From contig DAISKD010000003.1 of NCBI GenBank assembly GCA_036821185.1, positions 1 to 64,000 on the forward strand: 64,000 bases of DNA, given 5' to 3'. The stretch's first letter is position 1. Each line of letters starts with the position of its first letter. This DNA is from CALJTV01 sp036821185. GTDB lineage: Bacteria; Chloroflexota; Dehalococcoidia; GIF9; UBA5629. The position numbers and the translations under genes are program-made. Below the pieces are notes generated by a model. It was not told the DNA's origin, did no database searches, and worked only from the letters and a program-made list of their open reading frames with translations. Below are positions 44,015-52,784 of the stretch, in pieces.

Positions 44015-44632
44015 TCAGCTAAAGACTGAAATACAGAACCAGATACCAAAGCCGATAAGCACAGAGGCACAGATACTGAATACTATTATCTCCACTTTCC
44101 GTGTCCACAGATGCTTGGTCCTGAAGACGCTTATGGAGATGAACTCTGACCAGGCAAGGTCGCAGGACCAGTGCACCACCGCAAAGATAAGCAGACCGAT
44201 GAGACCGAAGCTGGCGGCAGTGGCTATAAGGGCGATGCCGATGGTAGCCCACCAGACGAAGAAGTAGGGATTGGCACCGGTCATGACTATCCCGGTGACC
44301 AGTGAGTTGTAGGGAAGGTCTACGGGGTTGTTGTGCGACCTCCTCAGGTTGCGTACCACCATAAGTCCCATGACTATCAACATTAAGCCGCCTGCCAGAC
44401 CGATGGCTGTTTTGACCTGTGGGTAGACGAAGAAGCGGGCAAAGCCGAGGTAAATGGCTGCCATCAGGGGGACCTCTACCACAGCATGTCCCAGTGCGAT
44501 GAAAATACCGGCATTGCCGTTGTGGTAGCCCTTGGTTATGGTGGCTGCGGTGAGGGGGCCGGGCAACATGACGCCGGAAAGCGAAATGCCGGCCGCTGAA
44601 AGCAGGAACAGACCAAAGCTCTCGGTAATCAA
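44015..44632 (-). CDS. LysE/RhtB-family exporter
   Basis: 205-residue membrane protein with six hydrophobic segments, opening FLLSAAGISLSGVMLPGPLTA (the family PGP motif) and containing GANPYFFVWWATIG. Family members export amino acids or other small compounds using the proton gradient. The start is TTG 44632, 7 bases after the upstream gene; the GAGGAAGAGG codons of that gene's poly-Glu tail can act as its ribosome binding site, tying the two together. Substrate unknown. Confidence 0.87.
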   Translation of the reverse strand: MITESFGLFLLSAAGISLSGVMLPGPLTAATITKGYHNGNAGIFIALGHAVVEVPLMAAIYLGFARFFVYPQVKTAIGLAGGLMLIVMGLMVVRNLRRSHNNPVDLPYNSLVTGIVMTGANPYFFVWWATIGIALIATAASFGLIGLLIFAVVHWSCDLAWSEFISISVFRTKHLWTRKVEIIVFSICASVLIGFGIWFCISVFS

Positions 44633-44639
44633 ATTGAGA

Positions 44640-45395
44640 TTAGTCCTCTTCCTCCTCTTCTTCTATTTCCGGTTGGGTTCTTGGGGTGGGCCTGGGCAGT
44701 AAGGGGATGGCAGGAGGTCTCTTTCGCGGTATCCGGGGCAGGGAGTCCACCGCCTTTTTGAGGTCGGAAATAGCCTCCATCGGGAACCCGGTGTCTAGAA
44801 AAATGCCGTTTACGCCAGCTTGGTGCAGGCTTTCAAGTGCGTCGGCAGTTAGCGGTGCCCTGATCGTTACTAACAGCGGCTTGCTAATGATGGAAGCGAA
44901 ACGGTGGCAGACGAGGACATGTTCCAGATTAAGGCGGGACTCTGGTGTGTCAACGAGCACCGCATCCACTGGAATGCCGTTTATACTTCTAGCAAGGCCA
45001 GATTCCAGAGCGGATTCGACGAGGACTATTTTACCCGCTTTCTGTTGGTTGATGAGCTCATAAGGCGTCTTCAGGTCGCAGACCAAGAAGTCGCAGCCCA
45101 GGTCGACGAGGGTGCTGACATCGATATTGCTGTCACCCGCTATTATCAGCCCTAAGGGGGTCTCATGGAGTAGATGTTTGCATTGTTCGAAGGTGGCAGC
45201 ATCAAGTCCCTGTGTGCCTAGCACACCGGCATCGATGTTTTTGTGCTCCAATTGCTTTAGCTCCTTGCGGCTGAGGTCGGTCAGGTTGACCGCTATTACT
45301 ATAGGTGGCCCCTCTATCTCTGCGGTCTTCCTGAAACCGATCGGCGGAGCGGAGCCACGGAGGGTCTGCTGGAGGACATCAATAAACTTGCTCAT
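44640..45395 (-). CDS. Uncharacterised TIM-barrel-like protein with acidic tail
   Basis: 251 residues, no recognised family. Alternating strand/helix pattern (VIAVNLTDLS, AGVLGTQGL, LGLIIAGDSNID, FLVCDLKTPYEL, DAVLVDTPES, LLVTIRAPLTADALESLHQAGVNGIFLDTG) looks like a TIM barrel that detects a phosphate or small ligand. Residues about 218-251 are a Pro/Arg linker ending in six Glu and an Asp. No membrane segment or signal peptide. Its gene precedes and overlaps in translation signals with a LysE exporter, so it may sense or make the exported compound. Confidence 0.65.
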   Translation of the reverse strand: MSKFIDVLQQTLRGSAPPIGFRKTAEIEGPPIVIAVNLTDLSRKELKQLEHKNIDAGVLGTQGLDAATFEQCKHLLHETPLGLIIAGDSNIDVSTLVDLGCDFLVCDLKTPYELINQQKAGKIVLVESALESGLARSINGIPVDAVLVDTPESRLNLEHVLVCHRFASIISKPLLVTIRAPLTADALESLHQAGVNGIFLDTGFPMEAISDLKKAVDSLPRIPRKRPPAIPLLPRPTPRTQPEIEEEEEED

Positions 45396-45465
45396 TACCT
45401 TGCCCAGTAGAACGGTCTAGTCTGCACCGGACATAATTGTACGTAAAATTATAGGGAAAAGCAAT

Positions 45466-45494
45466 TTGAATTGTGGTACTGGGGCGACTATAAT
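45466..45494 (+). promoter_or_regulatory. Promoter of livG
   Basis: TTGAAT (45466-45471), 17-bp spacer, perfect TATAAT (45489-45494). Divergent -10-like TATAAT and TACAAT elements for the leftward gene lie close by (about 45436-45453). Confidence 0.65.
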
Positions 45495-45532
45495 ATGGAG
45501 GTTCTGTACAATGATTACCTGGAGCAGGAAGG

Positions 45533-46387
45533 TTGGACACAACTAGACTGAGTTCTGCAGTGCCTTCGGTGGATACGGCAAGAACGGTCAAACTGCGAGT
45601 AGAACATATCTCCCTTTCCTTCGGTGGTGTCAGGGCACTCATAGATGTCAGTCTTGATATTCGCGAAGGAGAGATACTGGCTATCATCGGTCCTAATGGC
45701 GCTGGTAAGACCTGTGTGCTCAACTGTATAAACGGCTTTTATAAACCTCAGGAAGGCGAGATCTACTTTGAAGGCAAGAGGATAACGCGTCTCCGTCCTG
45801 ACCGGATTGCCAGGCTAGGTATAGCCAGGACGTTCCAGAACATCGAACTGTTCACCGGGCTGACCACGCTGGACAATCTGATGGCTGCACGGCATGTATT
45901 GATGAAGCAGAATGTGCTTAGCAGTTCACTGTACTTTGGCTGGGCGCGAAGGGAGGAGATAGAGCATCGGAGGGTGGTTGAGGATATCATCGACTTCTTG
46001 GAGATAGAGCCGGTGAGGAAGAAGGTGGTGGGCACATTGCCCTATGGGATGAGGAAGCGGGTGGAACTGGGGAGGGCACTGGCGCTGCAGCCGAAGGTGC
46101 TGCTGCTGGATGAGCCAATGGCAGGGATGAATACGGAGGAAAAAGAGGATATTGCCAGGTTCATCATTGATATCTTTGAGGGTCAGGGTGAGTGCTATCC
46201 CGACACGCCGGTATTGAGGGACGGGGTGAAGTGCATTGTTTTGGTGGAGCATGATATGGGCGTGGTCATGGACCTGGCTGACAGGATCATTGTGCTCGAT
46301 TTTGGCCGCAAAATTGCTGAGGGACCGCCCGAAGAGATCAGGGTCAACCCTCACGTCATCTCCGCTTATCTCGGGAAGGAAGAGTAG
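45533..46387 (+). CDS. livG: Branched-chain amino acid ABC transporter ATPase LivG
   Basis: 284-residue ATP-binding subunit. Walker A GPNGAGKTC (about residues 59-67), the Liv-type signature LPYGMRKRVELGRAL and Walker B VLLLDEPMAGM; the LivG insert region (GIARTFQNIELF) is present. TTG 45533 has GGAG 8 bases upstream. It is a lone gene on the plus strand, facing livF and the rest of the Liv genes, 50 bases apart at their 3' ends. LivG and LivF are expected to form the ATPase pair. Confidence 0.92.
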   Translation: MDTTRLSSAVPSVDTARTVKLRVEHISLSFGGVRALIDVSLDIREGEILAIIGPNGAGKTCVLNCINGFYKPQEGEIYFEGKRITRLRPDRIARLGIARTFQNIELFTGLTTLDNLMAARHVLMKQNVLSSSLYFGWARREEIEHRRVVEDIIDFLEIEPVRKKVVGTLPYGMRKRVELGRALALQPKVLLLDEPMAGMNTEEKEDIARFIIDIFEGQGECYPDTPVLRDGVKCIVLVEHDMGVVMDLADRIIVLDFGRKIAEGPPEEIRVNPHVISAYLGKEE

Positions 46388-46437
46388 GGCTTGTCTTTGT
46401 TGCCAGGGCGAGCTTGTTATCGGATGATCGTTTGAAG

Positions 46438-47229
46438 TTACAGCCACCGCTTCCTTCTCTTGTAGTGCTTCACCATGCGGTAGCTCTTCTTGGTACCCAG
46501 GGCTGAGAGTCCCATATAGAATTCTTTTACGTCCTCGTTGTTCCTCAGGAAGTCGGCAGTGCCATCGAGGACGATGCGCCCGTTCTCCATCACGTAGCCA
46601 TAGTGTGCGATGCTTAGGGCGATCCTGACGTTTTGTTCCACCAGCAGGATGGAGGTCTTTCTTTCCTCGTTAAAGCGTTTGATGATATCGTAAATCTCGC
46701 CGACCAGGATAGGTGCCAGCCCCAGAGAAGGCTCGTCGAGCATCATCAGCTTTGGGGCAGACATCATTGCCCTGCCGATGACCAACATCTGCTGTTCGCC
46801 GCCGGAGAGGTAACCAGCGATGTTGTGGCGGAGCTGTTTCAGTCTGGGAAAGTAATTGTACACCATATCGAGGTCTTCTTTGATGCCGTGTCGGTCTTTG
46901 CGATTATAGGCCCCCACCAGCAGGTTTTCCTCGGTGGTAAGATGACCAAAAACGCGTCTTCCTTCCAGTGCCTGGACGATGCCTAATTTGCCTATCTCCA
47001 TGGCGCTCTTTTTCTCTATCCGTTCGCCGTCCCATTCAATAGAGCCGTCTACCACTTCTCCTTCTTCGGCACGGAGCAATCCAGAGATGGCTTTTAAGGT
47101 AGTTGTCTTGCCGGCGCCGTTGGCGCCGAGGAGTGCCACCACAGAACAGTCCTCCACGGTGAGTGACACGCCGTGGAGCACCTTTATTACATTAAGGTAG
47201 GTGACTTCAACGTTGTTCAACTTAAGCAT
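46438..47229 (-). CDS. livF: Branched-chain amino acid ABC transporter ATPase LivF
   Basis: 263-residue ATP-binding subunit: GANGAGKTT Walker A (about 34-42), GYLSGGEQQML signature and LMMLDEPSLGLAP Walker B. It differs from typical LivF by a basic C-terminal extension (HYKRRKRWL). It is the last gene of the minus-strand unit ligase-livH-livM-livK-livF, behind an intercistronic hairpin at 47244-47269. Confidence 0.92.
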   Translation of the reverse strand: MLKLNNVEVTYLNVIKVLHGVSLTVEDCSVVALLGANGAGKTTTLKAISGLLRAEEGEVVDGSIEWDGERIEKKSAMEIGKLGIVQALEGRRVFGHLTTEENLLVGAYNRKDRHGIKEDLDMVYNYFPRLKQLRHNIAGYLSGGEQQMLVIGRAMMSAPKLMMLDEPSLGLAPILVGEIYDIIKRFNEERKTSILLVEQNVRIALSIAHYGYVMENGRIVLDGTADFLRNNEDVKEFYMGLSALGTKKSYRMVKHYKRRKRWL

Positions 47230-47243
47230 CGTCTTTTGGGGTA

Positions 47244-47269
47244 GGGGCCTCCGCCTGTGCGGAGGCCCC
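47244..47269 (-). terminator. Intercistronic hairpin between livK and livF
   Basis: Perfect 11-bp GC-rich stem (47244-47254 with 47259-47269) and 4-base loop lie just after the livK stop and 14 bases before the livF start. No U-run follows on the minus strand, so it is likelier an attenuator or a stabiliser of the livK message than a full stop. Confidence 0.65.
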
Positions 47270-47277
47270 TTGTCTAT

Positions 47278-48546
47278 TTATTTACCGAACCATTCGTATT
47301 TTTCATACTCTATGAGCGGCGCCTCGATCCATTTACTCGGGTTGGCTATCTGCCCGTTGACTATCTGGTAGATCCTGTTATATTTGGTGAGGCGGTTGTC
47401 CCCAGGAGTATAGCTCACCGGGCCCTGGAGTCCTTCCACGTTGTAGTTCTTGAGTTTGTGGAACCCCTGTGTTTCCACTATCTGCCAGGACCGGGGATTG
47501 CCTTTGGCCAGGGCATCGTAGCCGGCATTCTTAACCGCCAGCCTCAGGATTTCGGCGACGATGAGGCTCTGTGCCCAAGCGGTTATGTAGTCCATGTTGC
47601 CATAGTCTTCGGGATGCAGCTTTTTACAATATTCGGTCATCTTGGCCATACCGGGAACATCCTCTCCCCAGAGCACCGTGGGGAATGTGCCGTAGACACC
47701 TTCGACGACCTTGGCGCCGGCGATGTCGATAAGGGCTTTGGTGAAGCTAGCATGGGCGCAACCGATGGTAATGCCGGGGTACATACCCAGTTCGTAAGCG
47801 TTCTTAATGATCACGGCGGTAGGGGCGGGTGTGCTGGAGATGAATAACACATCCGGGTTCTTCGCCTTGATGCGTGTTAACGACTCCATCTCTGACGTTG
47901 TGGTGGCGGCATGTTCATCGATAGAGACGATTTCAATCCCCATCTCATTGGCTTTAGCTTTGAAGGCGTCTCTGGCGCCGTACCCTGTGGGGTTGTTAAG
48001 CAGATGGAGGGCGAATTTAGGTCTCCCGCTCTTTCCCTTCCAGATATTCTTCAGGTAAAAATTGGCGAACGCTAAGGCGTCATCGCCATAGTCTGGCGTC
48101 TGGCCGTAAATATGTTTTGGCGGACGGTAAAGCACTGGTGAGCTGAAACAGGCGATGCCGGGGAAGCCAGCCTCATTGGCTATCTCCATGGCGGCGGACA
48201 TCTCCTTGGACGAGGCGGTGGTGAACAGCAGGCAGCCTTCGTCCATGAACCTCTTGACTATGGTGACCACTTTAGCGGCATCATAGGCACTGTCAAGCCA
48301 GAGCACCTCTATAGGATGCCCGGCGACGCCGCCGAGCTCCTTGTTGATGTACCCGATGGCATCAAGGTTGGCATGTCCCATCACCCTGCCTTTCTCTGCG
48401 GCGACACCGGTGGTGGGCGTCATCATGCCCACCTTCAGCGTTTTAGTCGGCTCAGCCTTCGGTTTCGGGGCACAGCCGGCCAGTGGCGCTAGCAGTACCA
48501 GCGATACCAGGCAGACTATGGCTCCAATTAGCACCAATCTTTTCAT
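47278..48546 (-). CDS. Branched-chain amino acid ABC transporter binding protein
   Basis: 422-residue extracytoplasmic lipoprotein: signal peptide with lipobox LAGC (about Cys25), then a type I periplasmic-binding fold (KVGMMTPTTGVAAEKGR, GGVAGHPIEVLWLDSAYDAAKV). It captures the substrate for LivHMGF. The fold tolerates amino acids, aromatic acids or amides, so substrate is open. A GGAGGTG site lies upstream; livM ends 97 bases before it. Confidence 0.9.
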   Translation of the reverse strand: MKRLVLIGAIVCLVSLVLLAPLAGCAPKPKAEPTKTLKVGMMTPTTGVAAEKGRVMGHANLDAIGYINKELGGVAGHPIEVLWLDSAYDAAKVVTIVKRFMDEGCLLFTTASSKEMSAAMEIANEAGFPGIACFSSPVLYRPPKHIYGQTPDYGDDALAFANFYLKNIWKGKSGRPKFALHLLNNPTGYGARDAFKAKANEMGIEIVSIDEHAATTTSEMESLTRIKAKNPDVLFISSTPAPTAVIIKNAYELGMYPGITIGCAHASFTKALIDIAGAKVVEGVYGTFPTVLWGEDVPGMAKMTEYCKKLHPEDYGNMDYITAWAQSLIVAEILRLAVKNAGYDALAKGNPRSWQIVETQGFHKLKNYNVEGLQGPVSYTPGDNRLTKYNRIYQIVNGQIANPSKWIEAPLIEYEKYEWFGK

Positions 48547-48643
48547 GATTACAATAACACCTCCTCATCGTGTTTTTGAATTGTCCTGCATTTTTGTTTT
48601 AGTATCGCCTGATATCCGTATTACTTCACCTCCTTAGTTGGCA

Positions 48644-49696
48644 TTAATATGAGAATGGCCACAAACGATAGGCGGCCTTAAACAAAGTCCAGCGGTGGGC
48701 GATGCCCCTCGGTTCGAGTATCAAGAACAGGATGATCACCAGACCGAATACCATGGGGCCAATGCCGGTGGTGAAGCCGGCAGGGAGTGCAGGGAAGGCG
48801 CTCTCTAGGACGGGGCTGATATACATTATACCTTGCTGCAGGAGCCTGATGAGTATGGCGCCGAAGATGGGGCCAATGGTGGTGCCCAGTCCACCGATGA
48901 TGACCATACCGATATAGAGTATGGAGTCGGCAAGGGTGAAGTGTTCAGCATTTAGGAAGCGTGACCAGTGGGCGAATAAAGCACCGGCTATGCCAGCAAG
49001 GAAGCAGCCAATGAAGAAGGCGAGCAGTTTGTAGTAAGTGAGGTTGATGCCCATTACCTCGGCGGCGAGGTCATTGTCCCTGATGGCGATGAATGCCCTA
49101 CCTACTCTGCCTCTGGCCAGATTTTTGGCAAAGAAGATGACCAGCGCTGTAATGGTCATGATCAAATAGAACTGCCGTGGCTCGCTATTGAAGGTGAAGC
49201 CGGCGATGGAGGCAGGTGCCACCTTGATGCCGACGAAACCCCCGGTGACGCTGGTCCAGTGGTTGATCACCCAGATAATAATGAATTGTGCTGCTATGGT
49301 GGTAATGGCCAGGTAGAAGCCTTTGACGCGTACTGAGGGCAGGCCAAATATAATGCCGATGCATCCAGCCATAAGCCCGGCGCAGAGTAAGCTCGCCACA
49401 AAGGGGATGCCAAGCTTGGAGGTGAGGACTGCAGTGGTATAGGCGCCTACAGCCATAAAGCCGGCGTGCCCGATGGAAAGCTGCCCGCAATAACCTATGA
49501 GGATATTCAAGCCGGTGATGGCGATGATGGTGATGCCGATAAGGTTGGCTATGCTCAGCCAATAATTGCTCCAGTATAGTGGCGCCGTGAACACAAAGGC
49601 CAGGAGCAAAAAGAGTAGCAGCCAGTGTGTCTTGGTGCGTAGCACTGCCGTATCACTGGTATAGTCGAAGTTACGGGTACCGCAGGGCAGATCCAT
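48644..49696 (-). CDS. livM: Branched-chain amino acid ABC transporter permease LivM
   Basis: 350-residue inner-membrane permease with eight or so hydrophobic segments; LNILIGYCGQLSIGHAGFMAVGAYTTA and the EAA-like loop GRAFIAIRDNDLAAEVMGIN are typical of LivM. A hydrophilic N-terminal extension precedes the first helix (WLLLFLLLAFVF). One base separates it from livH. Confidence 0.93.
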   Translation of the reverse strand: MDLPCGTRNFDYTSDTAVLRTKTHWLLLFLLLAFVFTAPLYWSNYWLSIANLIGITIIAITGLNILIGYCGQLSIGHAGFMAVGAYTTAVLTSKLGIPFVASLLCAGLMAGCIGIIFGLPSVRVKGFYLAITTIAAQFIIIWVINHWTSVTGGFVGIKVAPASIAGFTFNSEPRQFYLIMTITALVIFFAKNLARGRVGRAFIAIRDNDLAAEVMGINLTYYKLLAFFIGCFLAGIAGALFAHWSRFLNAEHFTLADSILYIGMVIIGGLGTTIGPIFGAILIRLLQQGIMYISPVLESAFPALPAGFTTGIGPMVFGLVIILFLILEPRGIAHRWTLFKAAYRLWPFSY

Positions 49697-49697
49697 C

Positions 49698-50582
49698 CTA
49701 TATCCTCTCTATCCTTTTCTCACCGAACAGTCCGTATGGCTTGAACACCATGACGATGATGATAATTATGAACGGAATTATGTCTTTAATGCCGGGGCCG
49801 ATAAGCGGTGTCAGGTAGCCACCACCTAAGTTCTCGCAGAGACCTATAATAGGACCGGCAACTATGCAGCCGACGAAAGAGTCGAGCCCACCGAGGATTA
49901 CCACCGAGAACGATTTCAGCCCTGTCTCTACCAGCCCATAGGTTATGCCGCCGATGCAGGAGATGAGCACGCCGCCGATGGCAGCTACCACGCAGGCGAA
50001 CATCCATGATGTGGAAAACACGCTGGTCACCGGCACGCCACAGGCCTGGACGGCAAGCTGGTCGTCGGCGGTAGCTCTCATAGCTATGCCCATCTTGTGA
50101 TATTTGAAGAACAGCGATAAGAGACCGAACAGGAGCAGGGATACCAGTGCTGCCCAGATGTACTCTTGTGATACTACCGCCGGACCGAGGCGGACCGGCT
50201 CCTGGGGAAAGAGGCGGGGCAGTGCCGCTACGCTCATAGGCCAAACGAAGGTGACCACACCTTCGAGGAAGTAAGCTATGCCCAGCGTCACCGTTATCAG
50301 TGACAGGATTGGTTGTGCGATCAGCGGACGGAGGGTAAGTCGCTCGATTAGCCAGCCGAGGAATATAGCAAATAGGACCGTCAGTGGAAAGCCGAGCCAG
50401 TAGGGGAATTTGGCCTGGACGAGCATGCCGTAGGTGAACCACGAGGAAATCAGCACCAGTTGCCCCAGTGCCAGATTGGCTATGCTGCTGGACTTCCAGA
50501 TGAGAGCAAAGCCCAGCGCGATAAGTGCATACACCATCCCTACCGCTATTCCAGTGATGGTGTACTGGAGCAACTCTGCCAT
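49698..50582 (-). CDS. livH: Branched-chain amino acid ABC transporter permease LivH
   Basis: 294-residue membrane permease: GIAVGMVYALIALGFALIWKSSSIANLALGQ start, RATADDQLAVQACGV cytoplasmic loop contacting the ATPases, and GGLDSFVGCIVAGPIIG near the end. It starts 1 base after the acyl-CoA ligase stop, so transport and activation of the substrate appear to be co-expressed. Confidence 0.93.
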   Translation of the reverse strand: MAELLQYTITGIAVGMVYALIALGFALIWKSSSIANLALGQLVLISSWFTYGMLVQAKFPYWLGFPLTVLFAIFLGWLIERLTLRPLIAQPILSLITVTLGIAYFLEGVVTFVWPMSVAALPRLFPQEPVRLGPAVVSQEYIWAALVSLLLFGLLSLFFKYHKMGIAMRATADDQLAVQACGVPVTSVFSTSWMFACVVAAIGGVLISCIGGITYGLVETGLKSFSVVILGGLDSFVGCIVAGPIIGLCENLGGGYLTPLIGPGIKDIIPFIIIIIVMVFKPYGLFGEKRIERI

Positions 50583-50583
50583 T

Positions 50584-52503
50584 TCACAAGCTCCTTACCT
50601 GCACTGAGGTGCTCACTATGCCCTTCCTGCCATCGCGGTAAGTCACCGAAGCTTCTACAGCGACGCTATCGGCGCCATTATACATGGCATCGATAAGCTC
50701 CTTATATCTCTGTTCCATGAATTCCCGTCGTAGTTTTCTTGTCCTGGTCAACTCAGCCTCGTCGGGGTCAAACTCTTTGTGCAGCAGCACGAATTTCTTG
50801 ACCCTGGCGCTCTCTGGCAGATAGCTGTTTACGCGGCTGAGGTCCTGCTGAATCAGGTCGGCGACCTCCTTTTTCTGGGAGAGGTCAACGAAGGTGGTGT
50901 AAGGGATGCCATGGCGTTCCGCCCACTTGCCCACCATAGCGAAATCGATGTTTATTATGGCGCAGACATACTCCTTGTCCCTGCCACCGACCACCATGGC
51001 GTCCTTTATATATGGGCTGAACCTGAGCCTGCCCTCGATGTACTGCGGCGCATAGCGCACCCCGGAGGCCAGTTCGCCCATGTGCTCCAGCCTGTCAAGG
51101 AAGATAAGGTGTCCCTCTTCGTTGATATGCACCGCGTCCCCGGTACGGCACCAGCCGTTCACCAGTACGGCGGCTGTTTTTTCCGGGTCCTGATGGTAAC
51201 CGCTGAAAATGCATTCGCTTCTCACCCAGAGCTCACCTTCGTCAGTCAACCTGACCTCCACACCCGGTGCCGGGCGGCCCACGCTCTGGAAGTCTATTTC
51301 CCTGCTCCCATGGCAAGAGATGAAGCCAGCTTCGGTGCTGGCATAGCTCTGTCTGAGCTCCAGGCCGATGGCGTGGATAAAACGGAAGCTGTCCAGACTG
51401 AGTACTGAGCTGCCAGTGACGCCGAACCTAGCGTGGCTGAGTCCCAGCTTGTCCTTGAGTGGACGCAAGAGCACGGCATCGGCAATGAGGTGAAGCGTCT
51501 TCCAGAAGATGCCCGGCCTCTCGTCCTTGAAGTTCAGGTCGGCTATCTTATAACCAACCGGCATGAACAGATTGTAGATGAACCGTTTCAATGGCCCGGC
51601 GTCTGTTATCTTTACCTGTACACTGCTAACTATGCTTTCCCATTGCCTGGGACCGTAGATGACGAAGTCGGGACCAACCTCTCTGGTGTCCTCAGCCACG
51701 GTCTCCGGTTCCTCGGGGAAATTGAGCCTAGCCCCGGTAAGCAGGTGGGGGATGGTAGCGAAGAAGCTATCGCCCACCCAGGCTGGTGGGAAATTGGACA
51801 CCAGGTCATCTTCCTCGGTCAATGGGAACCGACTGAGAAAGCCTTTGGCGGTGTTGATCAACGCTTTGTGGGTCAGCACAGCACCTTTGGGCAGGCCGGT
51901 TGTCCCGGAGGTATAGTAGATAAAGGCTTTGTCCTCGCCCTTGCCTTTTTTGACGTTCTGCTCGAACAGATCCGGGTGGCTGTTTTCATACTCCTTGCCC
52001 AGTGTCAGCACCTCATCGAAGCTCATCAAGATGGGGTCGTCATAGCTTTTCAAGCCCTTGGGGTCCCAGTAGATAACCTTCTGGAGCAGCGGTAGCTCGT
52101 TCTTGATTTCAAGGAATTTGTCCGTCTGTTCTTGGTCATTGACCACCGCAAACTTGGCACCGGAATGTGAGGCGATATATTTCACTTCTGAAGGGATGGA
52201 GTCGACAAACATGCCGGTGGCGATGCCGCCGGCGGCCTGCGCAGCGAACTCTGCCCAGAACCATTCTGGCTCGTTATCGCCAATGATACAGAGGACGTCG
52301 CCAGGTTGGAAGCCAAGGCTGATCAAGCCCAGTGAGAAGTACTTGACCTTTTCGTAGTATTCCTGCCAGGTGTAGCGCTTCCAGAAACCACGGTGCTTAA
52401 CGCACACCGCTGGCTTATTTCGCCATGTCTGGCAGTTCCTCCACACAAGCTGTGGTATCGTTTCTGCCGCCTCTAGTCCACTCTCGGTCATCTGTGTGCC
52501 CAT
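50584..52503 (-). CDS. Long-chain acyl-CoA synthetase-like ligase (ANL family)
   Basis: 639-residue AMP-forming ligase. P-loop YYTSGTTGLPKGAVLTHKA; SYASTEAG and GWCRTGDAVHINEEGHLIFLDRLEHM motifs; insertion FAA/FadD-type segments and a C-terminal KLRREFMEQRYKEL with an activating Lys. It would activate the carboxylic acid brought in by the Liv transporter whose genes follow immediately. ATG 52503 with AGG site. The substrate may be a branched or aromatic acid rather than long-chain. Confidence 0.87.
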   Translation of the reverse strand: MGTQMTESGLEAAETIPQLVWRNCQTWRNKPAVCVKHRGFWKRYTWQEYYEKVKYFSLGLISLGFQPGDVLCIIGDNEPEWFWAEFAAQAAGGIATGMFVDSIPSEVKYIASHSGAKFAVVNDQEQTDKFLEIKNELPLLQKVIYWDPKGLKSYDDPILMSFDEVLTLGKEYENSHPDLFEQNVKKGKGEDKAFIYYTSGTTGLPKGAVLTHKALINTAKGFLSRFPLTEEDDLVSNFPPAWVGDSFFATIPHLLTGARLNFPEEPETVAEDTREVGPDFVIYGPRQWESIVSSVQVKITDAGPLKRFIYNLFMPVGYKIADLNFKDERPGIFWKTLHLIADAVLLRPLKDKLGLSHARFGVTGSSVLSLDSFRFIHAIGLELRQSYASTEAGFISCHGSREIDFQSVGRPAPGVEVRLTDEGELWVRSECIFSGYHQDPEKTAAVLVNGWCRTGDAVHINEEGHLIFLDRLEHMGELASGVRYAPQYIEGRLRFSPYIKDAMVVGGRDKEYVCAIINIDFAMVGKWAERHGIPYTTFVDLSQKKEVADLIQQDLSRVNSYLPESARVKKFVLLHKEFDPDEAELTRTRKLRREFMEQRYKELIDAMYNGADSVAVEASVTYRDGRKGIVSTSVQVRSL

Positions 52504-52784
52504 TTTTGCCTGATTAGCAAAATTTAAAGCCTCCCTTCCCGGGAGGCTTTTTGGTATTTTCTTGCCAGATAGCGCTATGTTCCTGTTCTCCCGGGACTCC
52601 TGCCGGAGGGGCTAAAGAAAAAGCTAAAGCTAAAGAAACCGATAGAGTCCGAAAATGCCAACATCTGCACTCCAGTCACTCTAGCTAATTGCCTAAATAG
52701 TACCATGGCACCTGTGGTGTGTCAATAGTCCCCATCGGAGTGTCTCTTGTGGCTGTGTCCTATTTATGGACCTGTGTAACCAAC
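52504..52784. other. Intergenic region with hairpin and GCTAAAG repeats
   Basis: 281 bases between the ligase and biotin carboxylase genes, both minus strand. A 10-bp hairpin lies at 52526-52550. GCTAAAG occurs three times at 52611-52635, resembling the tails of the repeats near 7404 and 7465. No coding potential seen. Confidence 0.6.
52526..52552. terminator. Hairpin terminator candidate
   Basis: AAAGCCTCCC (52526-52535) pairs with GGGAGGCTTT (52541-52550), followed by a short T-run to 52552 on the plus strand; on the minus strand TTTAAATTTT follows. It could end transcripts from the biotin carboxylase operon, or form part of the ligase leader, 22 bases before its start codon. Confidence 0.6.

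Noticed and set aside
45511..45546. 11-codon frame overlapping the livG start as a leader peptide
   Set aside because: Its GGAGG site would lie upstream of the predicted transcription start, and nothing else supports it.
48547..48643. Two tiny 7-8 codon frames between livM and livK
   Set aside because: Too short to judge; no regulated codons and no conserved structure seen.
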